Positions 1 through 6,450 of a stretch of DNA of 9,857 bases are shown in pieces (position 1 is the first letter of the stretch; every line of letters starts with the position of its first letter). The notes under the pieces were generated by a model. The model was not told where the DNA came from. It searched no databases and worked only from the letters and a program-made list of their open reading frames with translations. The stretch comes from Bacteroidota bacterium (GTDB lineage Bacteria > Bacteroidota > Ignavibacteria > Palsa-1295): the NCBI GenBank assembly GCA_025363505.1, contig JANYDV010000246.1, positions 1 through 9,857 on the forward strand. The letters are read 5' to 3'. A program made the translations under genes and the position numbers.

Positions 1-2
1 AT

Positions 3-200
3 ACCAATACATTTGAAGAAGTATATGGCGAGTATCTTTCCGATGTGGTAATTCTCTATACAAGAAACACATCAAACTCCGGAAACTCACGAGAGCGGCT
101 GATGTCCTCTACGCTAAACATTTTAGACCGAACAAACGGAATGACTACTAATACAACCATTGCAGATAGTGTCCATTCTTTTTTCTTTATTCGTTCATAA
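3..200 (+). CDS. C-terminal fragment of an unrecognised protein
   Basis: A reading frame enters from the left edge and stays open for 65 codons to a TAA at 198-200. I do not recognise the product. The visible part is rich in Thr, Ser and Asn and ends in a short hydrophobic stretch (HSFFFIRS), with no membrane segment or known motif. Its stop lies two bases from the stop of the minus-strand nuclease gene, so the two would converge with almost no spacer. The opposite strand is also open in frame beyond that nuclease stop for 48 codons, so coding on the plus strand is plausible but not proven. The upstream sequence is needed to decide. Confidence 0.42.
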   Translation, partial: TNTFEEVYGEYLSDVVILYTRNTSNSGNSRERLMSSTLNILDRTNGMTTNTTIADSVHSFFFIRS

Positions 201-202
201 TA

Positions 203-694
203 TTACAATGTATCAACAACAGCCAGCTTCTTCTGGAGCATCAATGTGCCATAGTCTGTTTTGACAATCCCCTCGAGAAAAGTTACGTGCCTCAGTAATC
301 GTCCGTACACATCAAAATTTGGCTGGCGCGGGTCACGGTAAAGCAATACTACTCGACCGTGCAATAACGAGTCTGCAAATGCTTTTGCGCGTAGCCCTAA
401 TGTATAAGCAGAATCAATCGATATTCCTGCGTGAACTGCTTGCGAGTCCAACCTAGCATCATGACGAGTTTCGTAAGTATCAATTCCGAGAATACGGATA
501 TTGATCTTTTCATTACGCTCGACGAAGGAAAACGTGTCGCCGTCGGTAATTGAGCTAATCGTTACCTGCGCACTTGAGTCAAGCAACGGGTTTGCACAGA
601 CAGGGCAAGTTGTGGGTGCTATCACTTCTTCGGTCTTACAACCAACGGACAAACACAGCATCAGCAGGAGAAGAGAATAATAGAATCGCAACAT
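203..694 (-). CDS. Thermonuclease (SNase)-family lipoprotein
   Basis: Predicted exported lipoprotein with a staphylococcal-nuclease fold; the family cuts DNA and RNA with Ca2+. Residues 1-18 form a hydrophobic signal ending in a lipobox (LSVGC), with Cys19 as the likely lipidated residue. The nuclease core follows: DGDT at 51-54, Arg67 in RILGIDTYE, Asp72/Thr73/Glu75, and Arg132 in VYGR. These match the metal ligands and catalytic Arg35, Glu43 and Arg87 of the S. aureus enzyme; Tyr74 replaces the usual Pro. A CPVC pair at 30-33 lies between the lipid anchor and the domain. The protein stops at 163 residues, just after the strand equivalent to LVRQGLA, so the usual C-terminal helix is missing. 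Its ATG directly abuts the stop of the DivIVA-domain gene (TAG then ATG), implying translational coupling. Family assignment is strong; activity is uncertain because of the short C-terminus. Confidence 0.88.
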   Translation of the reverse strand: MLRFYYSLLLLMLCLSVGCKTEEVIAPTTCPVCANPLLDSSAQVTISSITDGDTFSFVERNEKINIRILGIDTYETRHDARLDSQAVHAGISIDSAYTLGLRAKAFADSLLHGRVVLLYRDPRQPNFDVYGRLLRHVTFLEGIVKTDYGTLMLQKKLAVVDTL

Positions 695-1153
695 CTATGT
701 TGTTTCAGTTTTTGAAATAGTATTGACGAACGTCTGAAAGCCTTCCATCATCGACTTCATACGGACGATCGTCGATTCATATTCCGCTTTTAGTCGTGTC
801 ACCTCGCCTCTGGCGCGTTCGATTTCCAAGGGGAGCTCACGCATCATCTTGTCACGTTCGAGTCGTGCTTCTTGCAATAACAATTCCGATTCGCGCTTTG
901 CTTGGTCTTCCATTTTGATTGCCGTTTGTTGGGCAGCCAGCAATGTTTTCTCGAGGGTGCTTTCGAGAGCAAGATAATGCTCAAGCTTTTTGCGAAGGGC
1001 TTCGAGTTCATCTTCGACCGAGTATTGGTCGCGCAATGCCAACTCAAATTCCTGAGCTACTTCGTCAAGAAATGCACGAACTTGATCGACGTCATAGCCG
1101 CGCATTTTTTGTTCAAATTCTTTTTTCTTGATCTCCAATGGTGAAAGAGGCAT
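695..1153 (-). CDS. DivIVA/GpsB-domain coiled-coil protein
   Basis: Residues 3-32 match the DivIVA N-terminal lipid-binding domain: LSPLEIKKKEF, then MRGYDVDQVRAFLDEV. The RGYD core at 18-21 is intact, although the membrane-inserting Phe found at position 17 in Bacillus DivIVA is Met here. From about 45 to 135 the protein is a charged heptad-like coiled coil. The length of 152 residues is within the family's range. In known members the domain binds curved or septal membrane and the coil oligomerises to recruit division or cell-wall proteins; the specific partner here is unknown. It lies 80 bases after the VWA gene and directly before the nuclease lipoprotein, which is probably on the same transcript. 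No Shine-Dalgarno is seen; the ATG is chosen because it places the motif at residue 3. A TATTTTTG box lies 21 bases upstream. Confidence 0.9.
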   Translation of the reverse strand: MPLSPLEIKKKEFEQKMRGYDVDQVRAFLDEVAQEFELALRDQYSVEDELEALRKKLEHYLALESTLEKTLLAAQQTAIKMEDQAKRESELLLQEARLERDKMMRELPLEIERARGEVTRLKAEYESTIVRMKSMMEGFQTFVNTISKTETT

Positions 1154-1174
1154 CTTGGTATTATATTGTTTCTA

Positions 1175-1182
1175 CAAAAATA
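1175..1182 (-). promoter_or_regulatory. Candidate -7 element (TAnnTTTG) for the DivIVA gene
   Basis: Read on the minus strand, this is TATTTTTG, 21 bases before the DivIVA ATG. It fits the TAnnTTTG -7 box of Bacteroidota housekeeping sigma factors. No TTG-type -33 box is visible 18-21 bases further upstream, so support comes only from position, strand and recurrence ahead of other genes in the window. Confidence 0.35.
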
Positions 1183-1233
1183 CGTGGGTTCAGGATTTGA
1201 GAATTGAAAGTAGTAAATTCACGTGTTTTAACG

Positions 1234-2796
1234 TTACCTATTGCCTTGCGACTCCTTGTAACGAAACAAACGTTTGGAAGTCTTAATCGCGATTTTTAAC
1301 ATATACTTCAAAAGCAGTTTCAATTGTGTTTTGCCAAAGGCTCCGTCGAACTCAAGCAAAAAGTGGAGATCACGGATGTCTTCATCAGAAAGCGGCAATG
1401 AGATCCGACTGTTTGCCGAATCCGGTTTTCCGCCTTGCCCTCCTAAATCGTCTTGGCTCATTGCCTCTTCGAGTAACTTCTTTAGACGTTCATCAAGTTG
1501 CGAAAGTTTTTTCCTGAGTGCTTCATCCTTTTCATAATCAAGTAAAAAGTTAATATGATCATGTAAGACCGCCATTTTTTTGGTCATTTCAGGGGTAAAG
1601 AACTGCTCGGCGTCTTCTTCAAGCTCGGCGACCAATTGTTCGATGTCATCAATGCTTTCGGCAGTGGCACAAAATAAAGCAATATCATCAATGTCGCCGA
1701 TCTCGACATAGATGTCCGAGAGGCGCTCAAGCTCATGTCCATAGAGTTTTTTATATGCTTCCCCAAACTCAGCTTTCTTGCTTTTGAGCGATGTTCTAAC
1801 ACCATTAAGTGTCCGTTCGAGCTGTGACTTTTTGTCATGAGCCTGCGTATTAGAAATGACACGTACCAATTCCCGTTCCTGATCTTGAAGATCAGCGAGT
1901 AATTTAGCATTGCCAAATTTTCCGGCAGTGACAATATCATCAATCTGCCTATCAGAAGCAAAAATTTGCGCGTGCCCAATCTTCACAACGTGCAATTTCG
2001 TATCACTGTCCATTTTTGATCGAACCATCGCCTCATCAATCGCTACAGCACCATCAGTAATGATCAGTACTTCGGCTCCGGCTAAATGTTCGATTGCAGC
2101 AATTTCATCAAGTGCTGTCAGTAATGCTTTTTGCAATACCGTACCGTTGCCCAAATGGGTAAGTCGAAGGATGTGGCGGATGAGTGCATTATAACTCTCT
2201 TCGTCGATCGCAGTATGGAGTTCTCCAACTTGATCATCGAATGTCCTGAGGCTGATAAAGCCCAAGTCATCTTTATTTCGTTCAAGAAAATAAACTAATG
2301 CTGCTTTGGCTAAATGTATTCGGTGGTGCGCTCGCATCGAAGCAGAGGTATCGAAGAGTACGAATACTTTTTGTTTGCGGCTATCGAAGGAAAAACTTTC
2401 ACCGATCTCTTGAACCGGTAAGATCTTCGGAGCTTTTGCAACCGGCATCCAAAGTGTACGTTCGGCAAGTCGTTGGTCAAAGATATCCTCAGGAAGGGCG
2501 AACTGCCAAGAGTATATTCGAGCAATGTCACGACGATTGCGAATAAAATCCGCTTCATATTCTTCGCCGGTAATCACTTCAGGTTGGAACAGCTCTACCT
2601 TATCTTTTACCGAACTTGGTTCGAGCGACGGTAGTCGTAACGCAGGTTCGAGAAGTTCGCGAAGCGGAGAATCTTCCATTTCCAACACGCGGGCTATCTC
2701 GAAGATCGCCGTGAACTCGTCAGGCAGATGGTCGTAGATATGTGCGAGGAATCCATATCCCTCCATGCGTTTTAGAAATGATCGTTCTGCTCCCAT
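1234..2796 (-). CDS. VWA-domain protein (MoxR/CoxE-type partner class)
   Basis: Cytoplasmic protein of 520 residues with a central von Willebrand factor A domain at about 143-275. The MIDAS metal site is complete: DTSAS at 149-153, Thr219 in HLGNGT, and Asp248 in ITDG. The N-terminal 140 residues are mostly acidic and helical. The region 315-450 is charged and probably helical, followed by a Gly-rich linker (about 451-460) and a basic C-terminus. No signal peptide or membrane segment is seen. Proteins with a central VWA of this kind usually work with a MoxR/RavA-type AAA+ ATPase in assembly or metal insertion, but no such ATPase is in the window, so the role is unknown. The ATG at 2796 is the furthest-upstream Met; Met11 is an alternative. 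A TATATTTG box lies 20 bases upstream, suggesting its own promoter. Confidence 0.85.
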   Translation of the reverse strand: MGAERSFLKRMEGYGFLAHIYDHLPDEFTAIFEIARVLEMEDSPLRELLEPALRLPSLEPSSVKDKVELFQPEVITGEEYEADFIRNRRDIARIYSWQFALPEDIFDQRLAERTLWMPVAKAPKILPVQEIGESFSFDSRKQKVFVLFDTSASMRAHHRIHLAKAALVYFLERNKDDLGFISLRTFDDQVGELHTAIDEESYNALIRHILRLTHLGNGTVLQKALLTALDEIAAIEHLAGAEVLIITDGAVAIDEAMVRSKMDSDTKLHVVKIGHAQIFASDRQIDDIVTAGKFGNAKLLADLQDQERELVRVISNTQAHDKKSQLERTLNGVRTSLKSKKAEFGEAYKKLYGHELERLSDIYVEIGDIDDIALFCATAESIDDIEQLVAELEEDAEQFFTPEMTKKMAVLHDHINFLLDYEKDEALRKKLSQLDERLKKLLEEAMSQDDLGGQGGKPDSANSRISLPLSDEDIRDLHFLLEFDGAFGKTQLKLLLKYMLKIAIKTSKRLFRYKESQGNR

Positions 2797-2813
2797 GGTG
2801 TGCCTGGTATTGA

Positions 2814-2829
2814 CTTCAAATATATGAAG
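2814..2829 (-). promoter_or_regulatory. Candidate -7 box inside a palindrome before the VWA gene
   Basis: On the minus strand TATATTTG (2817-2824) lies 20 bases before the VWA start codon and fits TAnnTTTG. It sits inside a 16-base imperfect palindrome with arms CTTCA and TGAAG (2814-2829). A repressor bound there would cover the promoter. No convincing -33 box is seen. The promoter reading is modest and the operator reading speculative. Confidence 0.33.
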
Positions 2830-2877
2830 ATTTTCTCAGGCGAAGGACTAATACACTATCTCAAGGCAACAGAAACC

Positions 2878-3243
2878 TTATACATCTTTTACCATAGCCT
2901 TCAATTCTTTCTGGAGCTTTTGCGGGAGATTATGGAGGATCGCATCATACGATTCTTTTATCAGCGTACGTAATTCTTCTTCCGAAAGTGCAGTACGCTT
3001 ACGCACGCAGACCCAGCCAAAGCGCCCGGTATAGGGTGCAGAGACGATCCCGTCTCGTTCGATCAACTTCGCATACTTTTCGGGCGTACACTTGAACGAG
3101 CAAGAAAAGCCACTTGCCGGATTCAGACTCGCGGTCGCAAACATTTTATCTCCAATGACAAAACAGAGATCATTACCCCATTTTATATCTTCGGCGGCGT
3201 TTGGCAAGCTCAAACAAAATTCTCGTAGCTGTTCAACATTCAT
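2878..3243 (-). CDS. MmcQ/YjbR-family protein
   Basis: Small soluble protein of 121 residues, the full length of the MmcQ/YjbR (DUF419) family, which has a CyaY-like alpha/beta fold. Matching features are the N-terminal helix with LPNAAEDIKWG (13-23), the strand pair FVIGDKMFA (28-36), the central SFKCTPEKY (49-57), and the RFGWVCVRKR strand (74-83) that follows a Pro/Tyr turn. The C-terminal helix (88-118) carries the usual pattern of leucines and lysines. Family members are often annotated as DNA-binding, but the biochemical role is not established. It follows the anti-sigma gene after 121 bases containing a good promoter candidate, so it is probably transcribed on its own with a leader of about 90 bases. 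No Shine-Dalgarno is seen. Confidence 0.9.
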   Translation of the reverse strand: MNVEQLREFCLSLPNAAEDIKWGNDLCFVIGDKMFATASLNPASGFSCSFKCTPEKYAKLIERDGIVSAPYTGRFGWVCVRKRTALSEEELRTLIKESYDAILHNLPQKLQKELKAMVKDV

Positions 3244-3303
3244 AGGCAGTAGTCAACGACAATAGACATAATGATACGACTCACGACGACAGTAGCACGC
3301 TGG

Positions 3304-3320
3304 TCTGATTAAACATCAGA
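3304..3320. repeat. Perfect 6-bp inverted repeat in the MmcQ leader
   Basis: TCTGAT (3304-3309) and ATCAGA (3315-3320) are perfect inverted copies around a five-base loop. They lie between the candidate promoter at 3336-3364 and the MmcQ start codon, so the repeat would form a small hairpin in the message leader. No T-run follows on either strand, so it is not a standard terminator. It could equally be an operator or chance. Confidence 0.3.
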
Positions 3321-3335
3321 ACATAGTCTTCGGTG

Positions 3336-3364
3336 CAAATATAGAAAATATTCAGGGTGGGCAA
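3336..3364 (-). promoter_or_regulatory. Candidate Bacteroidota-type promoter for the MmcQ gene
   Basis: On the minus strand TTG (3362-3364) is followed after 18 bases by TATATTTG (3336-3343). This agrees with the TTG / TAnnTTTG promoter described for Bacteroidota and is the only site in the window with both boxes. The TTG lies immediately after the stop codon of the anti-sigma gene, and the start codon of the MmcQ-family gene is about 92 bases downstream. Confidence 0.5.
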
Positions 3365-4258
3365 TTAATTTCTGCCAAAGCGAGGCACCTCACCAACAAA
3401 AATCATTTCACTTTTTGGTGAAGGCGCAGTACCCTTTTGCTCTATCGAAATACCAAATGCTTCGGCAGAAGCTAAGTCAGTAGAGAAGGTGTACATCGGT
3501 TCTTTATCATGGGGGTCAACCACAAAACTACCGACAGGAATCGGAGTCTTGCCGACGACAGCCCATATCTCATAGACGTGGTTTGAATCAATCGGCGGTA
3601 AATTCTCACGCATCACCACAACCATCTTTTGCAGGGGGCTATAAAATACATGCTGGTGCTTCGACTGCAATGTGGTTGTCATCGTAACCAATCGTGCGCT
3701 TTCTTCCTGTAACATATTCAGCACGCAACGAACAAGAGAGTCATTAATCGCAAACTCTTTATTCGATAGTCTCAGAGAGTCGCTCTGACGCATCAATACT
3801 TTTGTTAAGCCGGAGTAGCGCTCAAGCTTATCAGACTTTACTACTAATAAAGCAAGCAAAACACAAATAACCAACCCACCGAGAAGGCTGATCGAAATGA
3901 TCGTACGGTTTTTTCGACGGATAGTAGTAAGAGTCGATGCAGGAAGCGGTGCTTTGTCTCTGTCGTAGAGCACCATGCGGTCGGTCGTCGCTTCGAGTGT
4001 CGTGATTTTCGCAAGTAGTGTTTCTTTGATATGCGAAGGCGCATCGAACTGAGGTGCAGCCTCAAAAAGAGCTATCGTAGTATCAAACCCAACTTCGAGC
4101 AATTCGCCGAGCAACGGATCACCGGCTTCGAGCAAAGCTTCAAACTCGGCAAATTCGGACTCGTTTTCATGGAGTACCCCGAGTACATACGCCGAAGCCA
4201 ACGCTTCAATGCGCTCGCGTTCTTCTTGGCTATATGTCCCGGTGATATTATTCGCCAT
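3365..4258 (-). CDS. RskA-like membrane anti-sigma factor
   Basis: A 297-residue single-pass membrane anti-sigma factor of the RskA type, expected to hold the ECF sigma factor encoded just upstream. The N-terminal cytoplasmic part (about 10-90) has the RskA pattern YVLGVL, then an acidic stretch, then DPLLGELL. It lacks the His/Cys residues of zinc-binding anti-sigma domains. One transmembrane helix spans about 119-140. The exported C-terminal part (about 185-291) has the RskA-domain signatures VYEIWAVVGKTPIPVGSF and FGISIEQKGTAPSPKSE. In the family, a signal outside leads to proteolysis of the anchor and release of the sigma factor; the signal here is unknown. The start codon lies inside the end of the sigma gene with an 11-base overlap, so the two are translationally coupled. 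Confidence 0.9.
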   Translation of the reverse strand: MANNITGTYSQEERERIEALASAYVLGVLHENESEFAEFEALLEAGDPLLGELLEVGFDTTIALFEAAPQFDAPSHIKETLLAKITTLEATTDRMVLYDRDKAPLPASTLTTIRRKNRTIISISLLGGLVICVLLALLVVKSDKLERYSGLTKVLMRQSDSLRLSNKEFAINDSLVRCVLNMLQEESARLVTMTTTLQSKHQHVFYSPLQKMVVVMRENLPPIDSNHVYEIWAVVGKTPIPVGSFVVDPHDKEPMYTFSTDLASAEAFGISIEQKGTAPSPKSEMIFVGEVPRFGRN

Positions 4259-4832
4259 CTAAAAGCTCTCGTAATGTTATCATCCCCTGTCGCATACGGG
4301 TCTTTACGGTTCCGAGTGGTATCTGGAGATGCTCAGCAATCTCGCTTTGTGAATAACCACTATAATATGCCAAGATCAGCGCGGTTCGTTGTGCGAGCGG
4401 AATACGCTCGAGCAGTGCTAACATTTGTTTGCGCTCATCATCTTCGATCTGATTATCTAATGCTGTTCGCGTGTCAACAGTTTGTGGGCTCAGGATGCTT
4501 GATAATTGCTCAAAATCTTGCTGTATCTCCTGAGCAGATTTCTTAAAACGTCGTGATCGCAATACATTGATCGCTTTGTTGTGGGCAATTGTAGCAAGCC
4601 ATGCACCGAATGTACCACGATTACCATCAAAAAGTCCGGCTTTTTCCCATACTTGCAAAAACACGTCTTGCAGTACTTCGCCCGCGTCTTCCTGATTTCT
4701 AACAATTTGTAATACCGCCGAATACACTTTTCGCTGGTATTTATCATAGAGACGACTCAAAGCATCAGCATCCGAAGCAGCTATGCGAGAAAGCAATAAA
4801 AGGTCTTCTGCCTCAGAGTCTTTCTTATTCAT
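4248..4832 (-). CDS. ECF-family RNA polymerase sigma factor
   Basis: Group IV (ECF) sigma factor. Numbered from the ATG at 4832 (194 residues), region 2 spans about 11-90, with YDKYQRKVYSAV (29-40), VLQDVFLQVW and FGAWLATIAHNKAINVLR. Region 4 spans about 134-191, with LERIPLAQRTALILAYYSGYS and the helix-turn-helix SEIAEHLQIPLGTVKTRM. Three in-frame starts exist: TTG at 4922 (224 residues), ATG at 4880 and ATG at 4832. None has a Shine-Dalgarno. I prefer 4832 because it gives the usual ECF length with helix one starting about ten residues in; the extra 30 residues upstream look linker-like. The stop overlaps the RskA-like anti-sigma gene by 11 bases, so it is almost certainly that protein's partner. 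It is divergent from the exported M16 protease genes, a possible target. Confidence 0.93.
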   Translation of the reverse strand: MNKKDSEAEDLLLLSRIAASDADALSRLYDKYQRKVYSAVLQIVRNQEDAGEVLQDVFLQVWEKAGLFDGNRGTFGAWLATIAHNKAINVLRSRRFKKSAQEIQQDFEQLSSILSPQTVDTRTALDNQIEDDERKQMLALLERIPLAQRTALILAYYSGYSQSEIAEHLQIPLGTVKTRMRQGMITLRELLDGE

Positions 4833-4927
4833 ATTAATACGCACCACAGTACCCGGTCGGATTTCTCCGCCGGTACTCATAGAGCCGGGTGGCGTATTGA
4901 CGCTATCTGAAACTTTTGACAATAAAA

Positions 4928-4935
4928 TGTTACAA
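4928..4935 (-). promoter_or_regulatory. TTGTAACA octamer facing the sigma gene
   Basis: On the minus strand this reads TTGTAACA. The same octamer occurs at 5044-5051 on the plus strand, facing the M16 genes. TAAC/GAAC cores are typical of ECF -35 elements, so this could be an autoregulated sigma promoter. If so, transcription would start inside the TTG-initiated frame, which favours the ATG starts of the sigma gene. No clear -10 is assigned. Confidence 0.25.
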
Positions 4936-4950
4936 TATTATTGATATTGT
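4932..4950. repeat. Perfect 7-bp inverted repeat upstream of the sigma gene
   Basis: ACAATAT (4932-4938) and ATATTGT (4944-4950) are perfect inverted copies with a five-base spacer, the geometry of a dimeric repressor operator. The site lies in the divergent region between the sigma factor and the M16 protease genes and overlaps the TTGTAACA box at 4928-4935. No regulator gene is in the window, and the arms are AT-rich, so chance is possible. Confidence 0.35.
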
Positions 4951-5043
4951 GGGAGGGTAAACACTATGCCGTACAAAATACATCCCCCATACCTGACTTT
5001 AGCAATGAAACGAATCTGCGCTAACTATTATTATTAACAGAAC

Positions 5044-5051
5044 TTGTAACA
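5044..5051 (+). promoter_or_regulatory. TTGTAACA octamer facing the M16 genes
   Basis: TTGTAACA lies 27 bases upstream of the ATG of the catalytic M16 gene and is identical to the octamer facing the divergent sigma gene. The distance would suit a -35 element with a short leader, but no clear -10 is seen about 16 bases downstream. Assignment to the neighbouring ECF sigma factor is inference. Confidence 0.25.
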
Positions 5052-5078
5052 GATTTCCTGACCCTGAGTAGAATAATT

Positions 5079-6449
5079 ATGCTCTTAAAACTTTTTCTGG
5101 CATTTTCAATCATTATCCTTTGTGGGAGTGCAGCAAACGCTCAATTGCCACCCTGGACTCGGTTCAAACTTGACAACGGACTTGAGGTTCTCGTGATTGA
5201 AAATCATCTGACCCCAATCGTCACGATCGAAGTAGCTGTCAAGAACGGTTCTTTTACCGAATCGCCGGAATTCAACGGCTTGTCGCATTTGTATGAACAT
5301 ATGTTCTTTACTGCAAACGAACGTGACACCAGCGAAGATGACTTTCTCGAACGAGTCGATAAACTTGGCATTGTTTATAATGGTGAAACCCATGAAGAAA
5401 ATGTCCAATATTATTTTACACTTCCGAAGCAAAATATCGAGCCCGGCATTGATTTTATGGCTGAAGCTATTATGCATCCCCTCTTCAAGCAACGAGAGAT
5501 CGACCAGCAGATCACCGTTGTCCTCGGGGAGTTTGACCGCAACGAAGCAAACCCCTATTTCGCATTTAATCGCACACTATCTAAAGCTATTTGGGGCAAA
5601 GATTGGGTTCGCAAAGAACCGCTTGGTCAGCGAGATCCTATTAAAAAAGCAACGCGTGAGAAAATGCTTCAGATCAAAGAGAAGTATTACATTCCAAACA
5701 ATTCATTGCTTATTATTGCCGGTGATTGTTCGCTCGCCGATGTAAAGAAGCTCGTTCCGAAATATTTTAACTCTTGGAAACCCGGACCCGACCCATTTAT
5801 TAAAGATCCTTCTCCGGTCATTGAACCATTGAAAGAAAATACATTCGTGACTGATTTTGTATCTGCACCTACGGCGGCAGTGCTGATTCGTTGGCACGGT
5901 CCTTCGATTGGTCTCGATGACAAGGCAACTTATGCTGCCGATGTGTTTAGCGAGATCATTCGTCAGAACGAACATCAGTTTACAAAAGTACTTCAAGAAT
6001 CCGGCATTGCGACCTCAGTAAATTTTTGGTACTACACCCAGCGCTTAGTGGGACCAATACAAGCAGATATTGGTGCTTCGCCGGCAAAATTAACAGAAGC
6101 GATGAGCATGTTCTGGAAACAGTACGATAAATTTACTTCTTCGGGATATTATAGTGACGAAGAACTCGAGACATCGAAAGCCCAACTTCGCAATCGTATT
6201 TTGTATGACAGTGAAGGACTATCCGATTTTTGTAAATCGACTGCATTTTGGTGGGCTTCAACAGGGCTTGATTATTATGAAGGCTATCTTGGTAACCTTG
6301 CGAAAATCAACCGCAAGGACATTAATAACTACCTCCAAAAATATGTGATCGGCAAACCTTATGTCCTGGCGTTGGCAATAGGCTCTGCCGATGCAATCAA
6401 CAGTAAGATCGACCCTCGCCGACTCACTCATGAAGCACTTGCGAAATAA
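5079..6449 (+). CDS. Exported M16 zinc peptidase, catalytic subunit
   Basis: Insulinase-like (M16) peptidase of 456 residues with a signal peptide at 1-21 (hydrophobic core, cleavage after AANA). The inverted zinc site HLYEH is intact at 70-74, and the distal ligand Glu151 in VVLGEFDRNEANP stands 77 residues after His74, the family spacing. A second M16 domain covers about 190-450 and starts from YYIPNNSLLIIAGD (203-216). That domain lacks the Arg/Tyr substrate-binding pair, since the stretch near LQESGIATSVNFWYYT has no matching Arg. The next gene supplies that pair, so the two products probably form an M16B-type heterodimer at or outside the inner membrane, degrading peptides or unfolded proteins. 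The ATG at 5079 is set by the signal peptide; no Shine-Dalgarno is seen. It starts an operon with the gene one base downstream. Confidence 0.92.
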   Translation: MLLKLFLAFSIIILCGSAANAQLPPWTRFKLDNGLEVLVIENHLTPIVTIEVAVKNGSFTESPEFNGLSHLYEHMFFTANERDTSEDDFLERVDKLGIVYNGETHEENVQYYFTLPKQNIEPGIDFMAEAIMHPLFKQREIDQQITVVLGEFDRNEANPYFAFNRTLSKAIWGKDWVRKEPLGQRDPIKKATREKMLQIKEKYYIPNNSLLIIAGDCSLADVKKLVPKYFNSWKPGPDPFIKDPSPVIEPLKENTFVTDFVSAPTAAVLIRWHGPSIGLDDKATYAADVFSEIIRQNEHQFTKVLQESGIATSVNFWYYTQRLVGPIQADIGASPAKLTEAMSMFWKQYDKFTSSGYYSDEELETSKAQLRNRILYDSEGLSDFCKSTAFWWASTGLDYYEGYLGNLAKINRKDINNYLQKYVIGKPYVLALAIGSADAINSKIDPRRLTHEALAK

Positions 6450-6450
6450 T

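Noticed and set aside
3365..4258. Zinc-type (ZAS) anti-sigma domain
   Set aside because: The N-terminal region has no HxxxCxxC motif; the C-terminal signatures fit the RskA family instead.
4031..4546. 171-codon plus-strand open frame
   Set aside because: It lies opposite the overlapping sigma and anti-sigma genes, both of which have strong family motifs. The translation has no recognisable feature and is best explained as an antisense shadow.
6391..6450. Upstream start for the second M16 subunit (ATG 6391 or 6430)
   Set aside because: These starts overlap the catalytic M16 gene and bury the signal peptide. ATG 6451, one base after the stop, gives a normal signal peptide.
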